Below, in pieces: positions 1 through 12,144 of a stretch of DNA of 64,000 nucleotides. The stretch lies in assembly GCA_031761405.1 (NCBI GenBank), contig JASEVX010000011.1, forward strand, positions 29,295,067-29,359,066. The letters run 5' to 3'. Every line of letters starts with the position of its first letter. Within the stretch, counting starts at the first letter, position 1. The position numbers were made by a program, and so were the translations under genes. This DNA is from Serripes groenlandicus (lineage: Eukaryota; Mollusca; Bivalvia; Cardiida; Cardiidae). The notes under the pieces are model-generated. The model saw only the letters and a program-made list of their open reading frames with translations, was not told where the DNA came from and searched no databases.

Positions 1-215
1 CTACCAGGGCTCGGCCCTTATAGTACTAGACTAAACATTTTTGCATATTCATAATATTACTATGGAAGCGCACATTGTCAGTTTAGTTTATCTTCATTAA
101 CCTGAATATTTCAATCTTGACTAATAAGTGTAGTGTAGTGTGAGAACATACATGTACATAAAGTTTGTGAAACCCAGGCCTGATGATGGTGAGCTAATAA
201 ACATTCCATAGCTAT
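1..215. other. 3' flank of the helicase gene, non-coding
   Basis: No open frame of note. It lies just downstream of the helicase stop codon (minus strand), so it should hold its 3' UTR, but I see no clear minus-strand poly(A) signal here. Confidence 0.4.
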
Positions 216-2113
216 TCACTTAGGTTTTCCCTTTCCTTTCCCCTTTCTTTTTGAAGATATGCACAGAAGACATTTCCACTTGGAATGAGAATCTTTCAAA
301 AATGCCTCTGATCTTTTGACACCAACGCACTTATAGTGATACCAAGAGTTACAAACATCACATGCAAGGCTTTCTAATGCCAAGTCAGCCGGTTCCCATT
401 CACACACATTTCCACACTCCCTACATATGTACTCATCTTCCTCTTGTATTTCAACTGCAGCTGCTTTCCTCTTTTCACCTTTATTCTTACAACCCTTCTC
501 TCCCAAGGCCTGTATCTTCTGTCTCAATGCCTGCTTTTTCTTGCGAGGAACCAGAGCTTTGAATGTATGCAAACCTTCAATTAATGCAATACGAACAAAA
601 TGTTCATTGATAAAACTATAAAGATCAAGGATAAGTGACAGGTAAACATCATCCTCTATATACTCAGAGGTACAGGTATTTGAAAAAAGCTGAATCCAGG
701 CATCCAGCAGGTCTATATTATCCCCTAAAAATTCTCTGCAAACAATGTGAATGTTTTTACCATGCAAATGAAAAGATGCTGGAGACAGACAGACTTGCAA
801 TGCAGAGTTCAGTTTGAGGAAGTATTTGAACACTGGGTCACTAATGATGCGGAGGCCTCTACTTGGTCCCTGCTTAAATTCTATTTCAGCAAAACCCGCC
901 TGATCTGAAGATTCCGACACTTCACTCTCTTTGATTTGAAGCTGTTTAAGTAAATTTTGTTTTTGATAATTAAACTTGCGTGTAAATTTTCCTTTGCTTT
1001 TCCCGAGACTTCTGACTACTGACTGGCGCAACCGTGACGAAATTTTGTGGATGCAGGCTCCAGCAATGTACCGAAGCTTGGCCTTTGCTGCCTCTGAAAA
1101 ATCAGAGTCTGTAGAGGACTTGTCTTGTTGCTGTAGTTTTTCTGTTTGAGATTGGATGATATTTGACGAGCGCAGTTCCGTTTCTTTTTCAAATAGCCAG
1201 ATGTATAATTTTGAAGAGAACTTGTTTTGAGGTTTTGTTATTCTACCCGATCTAAAAAGTTTCTTACATTGTTCTATGTGAATATCACTCAGTAGGAATG
1301 TGTTAAGTTCCTTCATGGCTCCTGTCCACTCTGAAGACTTTTTTGGCTCCTTTGCCAGTATATCCACCACAGATGAATATAAAAACTCCATGTGCTTCTT
1401 CAGATCCTGGCTATCTTCGAAGCCTAATGGTATATCTGCAACACATGAAGATTCTTTGTTCAACTGCAAGTAGTCTTTAATATCCCATGGACATTCCTTC
1501 TGTGGAACAGTGTCGCTATCACTGTCACTACATGGAAACTGATAGGGTTCCTCAGGATCTGTATCTTCGGATTTTTGTGATGGCTGCGATGAACTTGGGT
1601 ATATAGCTTCATCAGTTTGACAGCAACTGAGATCATCTTTTGTCTCCACAAATTGTTTCCTGTAAAATTCATAAACATCAGGAGTATGTTTAAGATGAGC
1701 TGCTGTGGAGTTGTAATTAACAATTCTCAGTCCTTTTTTTGAAACTGCCCGTCCGACAGCCACACCCATTTGACCGGGTGCAAAAAATGAAAAGCAGTCT
1801 ACCTCTACAAAAGGAATAGTTTGTCCTTGTGCCCTATGCACAGTCAAAGCAAATGCCAACTTCATTGGGAATTGTTGTCGAGTAGCAAGTGTTCTTTCTT
1901 TTGTCTTGTCATACACTTCAAACTTTGTAAGTGGCACTGCAACATTTTTCCCATCAATACAGACTATTGGTCCTTCATCTGTTAATCTGCACACTTCCCC
2001 CTTGGTGCCATTAAAGAGATTATGCTCCAGATTCCTGATCAGAATGACTGGAGCCCCTACTTTCAAGAGAAGGTTCCTAGGAGCTGCACTGTGTATTAGG
2101 AGCTTTACTTCAC
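216..2113 (-). CDS. Helicase exon 5: C-terminal helicase half, linker and PHD finger
   Basis: The exon starts after the acceptor TTTTTCTGCAG and completes a Gly codon split with exon 4. It first encodes the LKVGAPVILIRNL strand and motifs V/VI. A ~440-residue, Ser/Lys-rich region follows that I cannot assign. The PHD finger comes last, with pairs C-x2-C, C-x2-C, H-x2-C and C-x2-C ending at KWKCLLC. At 1898 nt it is by far the largest exon. It is open throughout, although the gene lies in repeat-rich DNA. Confidence 0.85.
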
Positions 2114-5100
2114 CTGCAGAAAAAGCATACATAATTAAAATAATAAACATTCTTAGTATAACAATTCTTTTTCCTGTAATGTTTCTTATATTTACTCATC
2201 TCGCTAAGGCCTAGAGAAAATATAACCCTGATCCAACAACATTCAGTTTTGAAATACTGGTCAGTTTCCAAAGATTATCTTGATAAACATCTTTAATCAG
2301 ATAAATGATATTATTCCAGAAGTATCAAGTATAAAATGTAGGTCAGATCCAACTTTTGAAACATAGCATAGCAGGTTCTCTGCCTTGTAGAAATAAATAC
2401 CATAATGTCCGGTTAATGTATTTTATGTTGTAACTTCAGAACTTACCCTAACCATTCTTATTAATTGAATGCCAAAACTGACACAACATCATCAGCATAA
2501 ACTAACCTCAATCTTTTTTAAATTATCTTTAATCATGGTTAAAACTAGACATTAGAGGGCCAAGATGGCCCTAAATAGAACACACGAGTGATAGTAAATT
2601 TGTAGCAAATATTTAACTGCAAAGATCTGGATTTTTTTTTAACCAGGAGTGCTTATGCAACTGCAAGGAGTGGACACTGTTAAAGAAATAGTCAGTAAAG
2701 GCCATTTGTATCTTAAAATTCAAAAACAACTTTAATAAGAATGGAATTATAAAGTTTTGTCATTTTGCCTCTTTCCTGATGCTCTGTTTTTCAACGAAAT
2801 CAATATGGCTTGAACAGTTTTTGTAGAGGGTCACACAAGAAACATTTCTACCAAATTATCTTGCAATCGGACAAGCAGATTATAGAGGAAAAGGATTGTT
2901 AACATTTGGCTATTTTTCTCTCATTCGTATGCAGCAGCAACCAAATTTCTACACAGAATGAAAGTCTTTGAACCATTTTGAAAGAGGACCAACTATGGAA
3001 CATTCCTGTGAAGTTTAGTTGAAATTGGCATTGTGAAATGGAGTTGTCATTTGTAGCTAAAAGTTCAATTTACCCCTTTTGTGATGACGCCTGGTTGCTA
3101 TGATTTTGTAACCAATCAATACGGGTTGAACAAATTAATTAGAGGCTCACCTAAGTAAGATTTCCTATTCAATTTTCTTAAAATCAGACAAGTACTTTCA
3201 TAAAAATGGAATTATCAAATTTTGTCATTTTTCCCCTTTTCTGATGCCGCCTGACTGCCATGTTTTTCGACCAATCAGTATTGCTTGAACAATTTTTGTA
3301 GAGGGACACCCAAGGAACATTTCTGGAGAAGAAGATTTTTAAAGTTTGGACATTTTGCCCCCTTTCTGATGTCGCAAAGTTCTCAAAGTTCTCAATGGAA
3401 TTAAAATCTTTGAACAATTTTGAAAGAGGACCACCAGAGGAACATTATTTTTGCTGTTCGGGAGAAGATGATGTTTAAAGCTAAAAGTTAACGCCGGACG
3501 ACGGACAAAAAGTGATCAGAATAGATCACCTTGAGCCTTTGGCTCAGGCGATATAAAAAGTCATCAATATGCCTAACACAATATAAAATCATATTGATCA
3601 ATGGTAATATAATTCCATCAACAAAACAAAAATAATCTGTTCCTTTAACCCTTTCCCTCATATAGACGCTTTCTGTCGCCTCTGCAGCAGATGGCTTTTT
3701 GAAAACATAGTAACAAAAGAAGAAATTGCACAAAACGTGCAATTTCTCCTTTTGTCACAATGTTTTCCATCAACAAAACAAAAATAATCTGTTCCTTTAA
3801 CCCTTTCCCTCATATAGACGCTTTCTGACGCCTCTGCAGCAGATGGCTTTTTGAAAACATAGTAACAAAAGAAGAAATTGCACAAAACTCCTTTTGTCAC
3901 AATGTTTTCCACTTTTTGTCAAAGGTTATCCATTCAATTATGGAGATTTTCTATGTTTGGACAAATACGTTCAAAGTCGTCTGCTGCAGAATTGTTGTAT
4001 GAGGGAAAGGGTTAATACAGTATTTTTTTTTTTTACCCTTACCTTGTTAAATGTTGCACATAATTATTGTGAATATTGTGATGGCAAATTACCCTAAATC
4101 TATTCTGTCTATCCTTTACTTAAATAATGTCTAGATACTAGGTATTTACTTCCACAAAATTGAACAGCAGTGTACATTAATTTAGCTCTCTATTTCTGGA
4201 TTGAAATGACCAGGGCAGGAAATGTTTTGAGAAGAATGCATTAAAGTGCTTAGTGGATAAACCATTACCTTCATCTACTGCTTTGTACATGCGATCATTG
4301 CCTTCCATACTATCAAGCATCTCATGATTGACGTAGTCAGCATCAAAGTTTGTCCCAAACAACTTCACCATGCTCACTGGATTATGGATGGGTCTGTTCA
4401 GCCTTTTCAAGAGCTGCTCTGTTTCCTTTGAAGGACTTCCATCACATAGCTGATTAATAGCTTGGACCAAATCCTCCTCATTTTGTCTGACAACCTGAAA
4501 GAAGCGGTTAAATAATATAATTTCCTACACAATCATAATTTCTCTCTATATCCAAGATTTAAGCAGATAAAATTATGCCAGACCATAAGCCTCCGTTTCA
4601 TGCCCAGCTCATGCTCTGTACTAATTAAGCCAATGACTGGTAGTAAGCCCAAAACAAATACCTGCCTACCCAAAGTTAATTATTCATCATTAACATTACT
4701 ATGGAAAAGATTTTGGACATCCTTCAAAAGGTTAAGGTGGAATCATACCTTTGAAATAACGTCGTTTTTGACGTCAAAATGTACGTTTTTGCGACAATTA
4801 CAGTGTTGTTAAAGAAATCACCATTACGTCCTCATTTCAATTTGGATTCGGATAAAATTAACTTTAAACTAAAGAAAATACAATAACCTATGTGACAATA
4901 TCAATTCCATACCTCTGTCATGACAATTAACGTAACATAAGGCGACTTAAAATAGAAATTTCGCTAGAATATGTTAACAGTAATTTGATTATTTCTAATT
5001 TATTTAAAATTCGCCCGAGAGATTTTTTTTAAAATAAAATATAACATAGAACACCTATTCATCTACCATTTGCTAAACTTTCAAGCAAATCTATCTTATC

Positions 5101-8100
5101 GATTTTCAATAAATCACAATGTCGTTTAACCTCTTGTGTGCGTCGTAACGTTCACTGCCGAATTAAACATTGAGACGCATCCAGGGTAGTTAAAATGAAT
5201 ACTTATTTTTTCCTTATAATTATCAATTTCATTCTAAATTTAAGCTATCCCCTAAAGAATAATGGTAGGTAGTATACATGTGTTTCTATTTAAAGAATTA
5301 AAGTAATTACGGTCGTAAATAATTTATCAAAAAACAACAAAATAATATTTGGAATTCTCATATGTATAAACTGACTCGTTAACTTTCCTGTTCAACTGTT
5401 ATTCTATATATGAAATATAATAATCACAGATATTATATGTCACCCTTGTTTTTTGTATCGTATTTGAGATAACAGTATACAAATGTTGTTCTCAATATGC
5501 AATTTTGAGAATTTCGAAGTCTATATACCTGTCATGCAAAGCTTTCTTGGTATTCTATCCGTGATAATGAAGTTGTCGTTTGCGGCAAGTTTTTGATTAA
5601 ATTGCAATTTGTGTTTACACAGCTGCGCAGTTATGTATGATTAAAGGAATGACCATTACTATCTCATCTTATATTAACATCAATTTGAAGCGAATAATAT
5701 AAACTCCGCCATGATATATAGTTCACAATTTTTCCTTAAATAATGCAAAACGTGGTTTATTTAACGAACTCGCTGACTAATAATACAGTTATTACCTTAC
5801 GTCTAATTTACTAACAACAAAATGCCCTAGATATTTCTTTTGAAATAAATCATTATAAATTCAGAATAGCATTATTTCTCCAATTTACTCAAATTTGTTG
5901 GAAATATATCGGGCGGACTTTTAGTAAAACGCTATGCCGTAATACTGCTGACGTGCGCCGGTACGCGCATTGTGGAACTGAAAATGAAACACAGCCACCC
6001 ACCCCTTCTTCTATCTTTCTTTTTTTATTCCATAAGTCCCCGTTATTTTAAAACTACCGGTACTTTGTTTTGTCTTGAGAATTGGTTTTTTACCCTTAAC
6101 CCAAATTTCAAGACAAACTATCGGGTTGATTTTAAGTAAATCACAATGCCATAACACCGTAGAAGATCACACTTTTGGTCACATGTTCGTATCTAATTAC
6201 TTGTGTTGTCGATACACTTACAATTATAAAACAAAATGTATCATTACCCGACTATAAACTGGCTACAATTTCTAGACACCTTTGCAATGACATCGAATAC
6301 CCACTACATAGTGCAGACAACGATGTGATAGCACTCCACGGGATATGTATTTAGACAATAATAGTGGGTTATTTACCCAAACTATACAGGAAAATATTGT
6401 CAATAAACACCTGTATTCACACAGCTCTAGGTTGAATTGAACTGCGGAGCTGTGTGAATACAAGCAAGTCAAAACTTTCATAAAATCTTGTACATAAGGT
6501 TTTCCAAAGGGAAGAAAGTCAGATAGTTCTTCTCGATGTTTTATCATATAAAGTGTTTCCTTAAATAAAAAAGCATGATCACGGATGGAATAGATAGAAA
6601 GCTTTGCATGACAGTGATAATCTTTTAATTTCTTTCTGAAACTTGCTTTTTGCCTGATTAAGAGAAACTCATTCTGTATTTACTGTTATCTGAAGATACA
6701 TTACAAAATACCTAAAGTTACAAATAGGAAAGTAATAATAAAATATATTAACAATTTCTTCCATGATAATTCTGACGATGCTCTTGTTTGAAGAATTTCG
6801 TATCAGAAATGTTGGGTTATGTAAAAGCATGAAACTTCATGTTATATCGAATTACTATTTGATGTTACCGTATCATTTTATTTATGTAAAATTTAAATGT
6901 ATGCACATATATGTAAATGACGAATTACATGTATTCGAATAAGTCAAATAAAATCTATTTATAAGAACTGCAAGCGACGGTTTGAGACTAATACTAATAC
7001 TAATACATGGAATGTGAAAAAATGATTTAAGAGATAAACAGCGAAATAGACAAGTCAGTTTATATAAAACATATTTAATATTTAAAGGAGTATAACAGAT
7101 ACAATTTACCACTTTCGTAAAATAATAAAATTGATTATATTTTATGAAAAATCGGGAGTTCATTTTAATAACCCTGGGTACGTTTCAATTTAAATTCCGC
7201 AGTGTACGGTTTGTCGCGCGACAGAGCTTTAACGTCATTGCGATTTACTAAATATCTGCACGATAGATTATCTTGAAACTTTGGTAAATCGTAGACAAAA
7301 GGTTGTTCAAAATTATATAAGTTTTTAAAAAGAATCTCTCGGGCGAATTTTTTATAAATTTGAAATAACCGAATAACTGTTAAAATATTTTAGCGAAAGT
7401 TTCATTTTTACTCCCCTTATGTTACGTTAATTGTCTTGGCAGTTTTATGGAAATTACATCACTACGTAGGTAATTTTATTCTCTTCGGTCTGGTGTTAAC
7501 TCTTTCCAAATACCAAATAACGACGTTATTTCAAAGGTATGCTTCCACATTAAAAAAGCATGGAAAGGAGTAAACTCCTACTCTTTAATACTACCATGCT
7601 TAAAATACTTATTGTACAGCTATATATAGAAGACATCATCATACAAACCTCTTTTAAGTTTATGTGGTGTGGAAATGTCCTGGCAAATGATTCACTGAGG
7701 AAGCAATATGAACCATCATCAAAAAATCTTCTATTTGGCACTGGAGGCAGTTGTTTGAAATCTCCTGTTGCTATCACCTGAAAATTCATATATTTATTAT
7801 TTTACTTTATTGGTAAAATTATAAACAAGAGTTGTCGGAGAACAATATAGGTCGCCTATCAGGGCCATCGTCTATCAGGGCCTACTTCAGAACAGTTATA
7901 AATAGCATAGATAAAGTCACACAGTATCACCTATTGTACGCAAAGGTTTGACAAAAATTCTAAGTTAAAAAGGGGGCACAATTCAGTCAAAATCCATTCC
8001 AGACTTGACATACAAGGTCATCTAATGACCCTGAATAAGTGTGTTTAGTTTCAAAGCAACAGCATACAGTGTCTGAGAAAAGGCCTTGTACGCAAAGGTT

Positions 8101-11100
8101 TGACCAAATTTCTAAGTCCAAAAAGGGGCACAATTCAGTAAGCAGAGGTTTGACCAAGATGGCAATGCCAACGCGGACGACGGGATGACTACATAAGCTC
8201 CCCTATTTCTTTGAATAGGTGAGCTAAAAAGTAACTATTAGTACATGTAGTACTGTCTTACTGATACTTTCATTTGGTATCAAAGCAAACTGTTGGCCTT
8301 AAACATATCCTTTATCTTTCTTACTTCAAAAAAGATCCTAGTTCTTCCAGTTGATAAATGTATCTACAACAATCAAATTAAGTTACAACAGGTTGTTTTT
8401 GTTGGTTGCAGAATTGTTGGAAGCATCTTCTCTCTGTGACACAACTAAAGTGACGCAGAGAAACTGACTTGTGATGAGACAGTAACAAGTATGAAGAATT
8501 TGTGTTCAAACCACACACTGTTTTTTATAATTACCTGCAATTCTCCAAATACTGATGTATTTCCCCGAACATAACGACACACAAACTCAACCATCTCAAA
8601 CACAGTCTTCGACATCATACCAATTTCATCAATGACAAGGGTTTTGGCTTTCAGGATTCTGGTCTTTGCTGCCTGGAATCTGTCATCACTATCAAATAGT
8701 ATCATCAATTCATCATGGGTGTGGCGACAGTCTAATATTCCTGCCCAGTGATGAATAGTTGTGGCCCCATGCTCCAACTGCAGGCTTGCCATGCCTGTCA
8801 TGGAAGTGACAGCAACATGTCTGGCTTTCTGGAGCTCTTTTATAATACATCTACAACAACAATAAGCTTATAAATACATGTAGTCACATTACATCAAAAG
8901 AAAGAGTTACACATATATCCCTAAGAGGCCTGTAGGCTATGTATAAAAAAGCCGTCCTACACTTTGATCTGTACTTTTTTGTTATTTATAAATGTGAATT
9001 TTTTTAGAGATGCTAGTCTGAACAATGTTAAGCCTTTCCCTCATATAGATGCTTTCTGACGCCTCTGCAGAAGACGGCTTTTTGAAAACATAGTGACATA
9101 AGAAGAAATTGCACAAAACGTGCAATTTCTCCTTTTGCAACAATGTTTTCCACTTTTAGTCATAGGTTATCCATTAAATTAAAGAGATTTCCCAATTTTT
9201 GACAAAATATGTTTAAAGTCATCTGCTGCATAATTGTTTTATGAGGGAATGGGTTAAATTTAAGAAAAAGCAAAAAAATCAAAGTGTAAGATAGACCCAA
9301 AAAAAAATGTTGCATCACTACTCAAAGCAGAAGGAAATATCACATATTATTTTCTAATTTTTGTTTTCTCTCCTTTCAGGTTAATGCTTCACTATGTTGA
9401 AGGAGGTGGAGACACATTTATGTATTTAGACAACATATACCAATCATGCCTGCAGTTTTACACTGCCTGTAATATTGCCACTCCAAGCAAGGATATGATA
9501 GCCAAGCTTCTACCCAAGCTTTTTCATACACAAAGCTCACTCAAGTATGAAAGGAGTATGAAGTACACCATTTTCAAGGGAGTCACATTTAGGAGGGAGA
9601 ATTTATTGGGAACCAATTTCACTATGCCTCCAACTTGTTCTGCTTCTGTATCTGAGGACAATGAATTAACCATGACATGTCCAATACAGCTGGTGGTAAA
9701 TGGAAAACAACAGAAAGCTTCCGTTAAATTTGGAATGCAAAATACAACCATTACTATTAGAAATCAACAGTTTTCATTAGGATATCCATTAGGACCATCT
9801 GAGAATTTTATCGGTGGCTTGTTTGATTTTTTACAAACTTTGAAATTCTGTAAAGGTTTTCTTAAGGACAACACATCTATCAGTGCTCCTAGATCTGCTG
9901 TAACAGAAACAGTTAGTAGTTTGCTCAGAGATGATGCAGAAGAGGTGACCAGAGCTGCATCATGCCAGTTTATTGTTAATTGGAACTCAAAACATAGTGC
10001 ATGTGAAACATGCATTTCAACACTGAAGGAATGCAGAAAAAGAAAACCATTCAGCCTGCTTTCACAACCAAATGCTGCTTCGTCTACCATTTATGACACA
10101 ACAGATCATGATGTTTCTTTGAAGAAATGCAGACTTAACCTGAAAACTGATGTTAATATAGGCCCTGATATTGAACATACATGTAAAGAAAATATTAGCC
10201 CTATCATTCTTGAAGAAACCGAACATCAACACATGTCACACATTCTCAACACCCTTCTCACTGCTGAGGTTCCTGAAAATTTCAAGCTTTTACTTCAGTC
10301 ACAGGCTAGAAACTGTGCCAAAGGGCTTGATGTTCATCAAAGACGTTGGGACCCCCAAGTGATCAGTGTTTGCCTAAGTCTGTATTCAACATCTCCCCAG
10401 ACATACAGTCATCTACAAAAAAGTAAAATGCTAGTTCTTCCATCAAAGAGGCTATTACAGTACTACAAAAATTCAATAAGGCAGACAACAGGTGTGAATG
10501 AGAACAATCTGAAATGGATGGAGAAAGAAGCAAAACGGCAAGAAGTCAAGACATTTGGAAAGAGAGGAGGACTAATTGTAGATGAAATGTCGATTCAGGA
10601 TGATTTAGTTGTAACAAGGCGTGGTAATGCATGGTCAATCATAGGAGAAGTGGATATGGGGAAATTAAACAACAATATAGACATTATCAGTGAGGGAGAA
10701 CATAAAGTTAAATTAGCAACACATGCGCTACAGTATGTCTTCCATGGATTTAGTGGATTTAGATGGCCAGTCGCATATTATGGAGCCAATCCTGCAACAA
10801 GTCACCAACTGTACAACTCATTCTGGGAATGTGTGGACAAGCTAGATGACCATGGCTTTACAGTGGAGTATGTAATGCTGGGTGGAGCCTCAACAAATAG
10901 GTCTTTTATGTCAATGTTATGTCAAGGACCACCAAGAGAAGTTCAGTTTCAATTCCATGATGTGTTCTACAGACAGCATATCATATGTGCTATTCAGGAC
11001 ATCATGCATGTCTTAAAGAAAATCAGAAACAACATTGAGTCAAGTGTCATTCAGCATAAAACAGCTGCTGGTAGATATCTTCTTTTAAATGACAAGGCAA

Positions 11101-12073
11101 TTATTTGGAATCATTGGGAAGAATGCTTTAAGTTCAATACTCAAGGTGGGTTTAGGATACACAGGAAACTTACAGAAGAGCACATTTCACTCACACCAGC
11201 ATCCAAAATGAGGAACAAACTAGCAGTTCATGTGCTCAACAAGGACATGCTGTTTCTCATGAAGTCATATCAAGCAACTCTTGGGAACCCAGAGAAGCTA
11301 TCATCCTCCATTGAACTACTGGAAAATACGTCACTGTTAGTGGATATCTTCTATGACTCAAACCGACCTGTGTCAAATTCTGATGACAGCAGGATAAAGC
11401 AATTGAGGTCTGTGGTGGATTTTTTTAACACCTGGGAAACACAAGTGTATGAGTCTACTTTATACATGAAAAACAAAAATCTCATAACACAGGAGACTAG
11501 AGATGACATTAATTCCTCCATTACTGGTTTCATTTCACTGTGTGAATTAAATCTGAAAGATGGAACATCCAGCATCAATCCAGGATTCATCAACTCTGAC
11601 ATTGTGGAGAATCTATTCTGTCAACAGTGAGGGGTCAAGAATGGGCTCAATACAAATCCCACACTTGCCCAATATGGACCATCAAACACAGCCATAACAC
11701 TAGGGCAGACAACTATTTCATCTAAATGTAACTCTGGCAACAGTGCATTGTATTTTAAGGCTACCACACCGTGTCCTCTGAACCCATCGCAAAACAAGAG
11801 TGCCAAACAAACGAAACACAATTTAATTGGAGTGTAAACATCACTAGTTTCTCCATGACAACAATACGAATGTGCCTACCTAAATACCATTTTCTCTTTT
11901 GAAACATTGATTTATGTGTACAAACTTAATACTTACTTCAACAAATATGTTTTTCCCGTACCACACTGCCCAGTGATAATTGCATTGTGTCCGGAAATCG
12001 CAGTGCGTAATGCGATATTTTGTGTTGGCATAAGGCGGAAAGTGGTCATAGCTTCAGCCAGCCTCTGTTCCAT
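216..12073 (-). CDS. PIF1-like SF1B DNA helicase with C-terminal PHD finger (five exons)
   Basis: Joining 11937-12073, 8535-8850, 7649-7777, 4269-4494 and 216-2113 on the minus strand gives 2706 nt, exactly 902 codons, with GT-AG sites and matching phases at every junction. Motifs run in family order: Walker A GQCGTGKT (residues 35-42), Walker B DEIGM (120-124), motif III GDFKQLPPV (156-164), the RQNE segment at the start of exon 4 (~197), then TVHRAQGQT (360-368) and GQMGVAVGRA (383-392) in the UvrD_C_2-like half. A C4HC3 PHD finger sits at about 833-887, before a Lys/Gly tail. Proteins of this family unwind DNA 5'-3' using ATP. A PHD finger usually reads histone tails, so a chromatin-linked role is inference. 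An in-frame TAG three codons upstream supports the ATG. The gene could be a captured host copy of a transposon helicase, but the intact frame argues against simple decay. Confidence 0.85.
2557..3557 (-). repeat. Modular interspersed repeat (GCTCACCTGAGC family) in helicase intron 4
   Basis: It reads on the minus strand from GAGCCAAAGGCTCAAGGTGA (about 3550) and has three loose ~300-bp modules, each with a 'CCAATCAGTATTGCTTGAAC-like' core and an AGAGGACCACC-type joint. The same family reads plus at 18979-19640 and 29277-30002. No coding capacity is visible. The DNA between 2114 and 2556 looks like plain intron. Confidence 0.6.
3607..4014. mobile_element. TTAA/CCCTTTCCC MITE with an internal 152-bp tandem duplication
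   Basis: The element begins TTTAACCCTTTCCCTCATAT and ends ATGAGGGAAAGGGTTAA, with an inner hairpin around GAAATTGCAC/GTGCAATTTC. Its left part plus flank (from 3615) is repeated from 3767, an offset of 152 bp. The second copy has lost part of the inner palindrome. Confidence 0.65.
4269..4494 (-). CDS. Helicase exon 4
   Basis: Acceptor CTTTCAG, donor GTAATG. It encodes residues 195-269. It opens with VVRQNEEDLVQAINQL, which matches the RQ-x-D/E-x2-F/L segment that follows motif III in PIF1 and RecD helicases. It ends in YKAVDEG, the usual run-up to the C-terminal domain. Confidence 0.85.
4736..7549. mobile_element. 2.8-kb long-terminal-inverted-repeat element in helicase intron 3
   Basis: The left end GGTGGAATCATACCTTTGAA pairs with the right end, which reads TGTGGAAGCATACCTTTGAA on the minus strand. 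Imperfect inverted homology continues inward for roughly 450 bp on each side, to about 5180 and 7170, including the blocks TCTCGGGCGAATT and TTATGTTACGTTAATTGTC. TTAA flanks both ends (4732-4735, 7550-7553). The interior is AT-rich with no plausible transposase, so it is non-autonomous. TTAA targets are used by piggyBac and Kolobok elements; which one applies here is not decided. Confidence 0.7.
7649..7777 (-). CDS. Helicase exon 3 with motif III
   Basis: 43 codons in phase 0, between acceptor ATTTTCAG and donor GTTTGT. It contains GDFKQLPPV, the SF1B motif III, followed by an FLSESFARTF stretch typical of the family. Confidence 0.88.
7841..8226. repeat. Interspersed repeat in helicase intron 2
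   Basis: It begins near GTTGTCGGAGAACAATATAG and ends near GAATAGGTGAGCTAAAAAG. A ~50-bp segment, TACGCAAAGGTTTGACAAA, is repeated inside (about 7939 and 8091). It is non-coding. Confidence 0.45.
8535..8850 (-). CDS. Helicase exon 2 with motifs Ia and II
   Basis: Acceptor TTGTTGTTGTAG, donor GTAATT. It starts in phase 2 and completes the Lys codon begun in exon 1. It encodes TSMTGMAS (motif Ia), an HHWAGI segment and the Walker B LVIDEIGMMS. Confidence 0.88.
8951..9298. mobile_element. Outer inverted-repeat element enclosing a MITE
   Basis: CTACACTTTGATCT at 8957 and ATCAAAGTGTAAG at 9279 form short inverted ends. Between them lies the TTAA MITE of 9028-9257. This may be one element inserted into another. 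Confidence 0.35.
9028..9257. mobile_element. TTAA MITE (CCCTTTCCC family)
   Basis: 230 bp, bounded by TTAA. The ends are GCCTTTCCCTCATA and TATGAGGGAATGGG, with the inner palindrome GAAATTGCACAAAACGTGCA. Well-conserved relatives lie at 15347-15576 and 26076-26305. Confidence 0.7.
9380..11837 (+). pseudogene. P-element/THAP9-type transposase, terminal exon, with a premature stop
   Basis: An acceptor CTCTCCTTTCAG precedes 9380. The frame is open for 748 codons from ATG 9384 to a TGA at 11628-11630. It then continues open for 68 more codons to TAA at 11835-11837, and those codons still read like the family's C-terminus (NGLNTNPTLAQYGP). CGA to TGA is the simplest change. Family marks: GGLIVDEMSIQDDL with the first catalytic-type Asp at residue 400, GASTNR near 500, and DIMHVLKKIRNN with Asp 539. 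At residue 500 a Gly (GGT) stands where the family has Asp before GAS. No THAP domain is present in this exon and I found none upstream, so the 5' end is missing or elsewhere. It lies wholly inside helicase intron 1 on the opposite strand. By family, the protein would cut and paste DNA; this copy is probably inactive. Confidence 0.8.
11937..12073 (-). CDS. Helicase exon 1 with Walker A
   Basis: It starts at ATG 12073-12071 with an in-frame TAG just upstream and ends at a perfect donor GTAAGT. It encodes 45 codons plus 2 nt, including a PTQNIAL Q-motif-like stretch and GQCGTGKT. Confidence 0.85.
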
Positions 12074-12144
12074 GTTGACCTATTTTTTCATTCTGTGCGG
12101 ACCTGTTAAACTGGGGAACCCCCTCATAACTGTGACGTCACGCC
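12074..12144. promoter_or_regulatory. Likely helicase promoter, possibly bidirectional, with a CRE palindrome
   Basis: The region between the helicase ATG (minus) and a plus-strand ATG at 12145 is relatively GC-rich. It holds a perfect TGACGTCA CREB/ATF site at 12133-12140. No TATA box is seen on the minus strand. Confidence 0.4.

Noticed and set aside
9384..11630. Complete stand-alone transposase of 748 codons
   Set aside because: The frame continues with family-like sequence after the TGA, and the ATG follows a splice acceptor directly, so both ends are incomplete.
216..12073. Helicase and transposase as parts of one transposon
   Set aside because: No terminal inverted repeats were seen around the pair and the left side runs off the window. 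I kept this only as a possibility to test.
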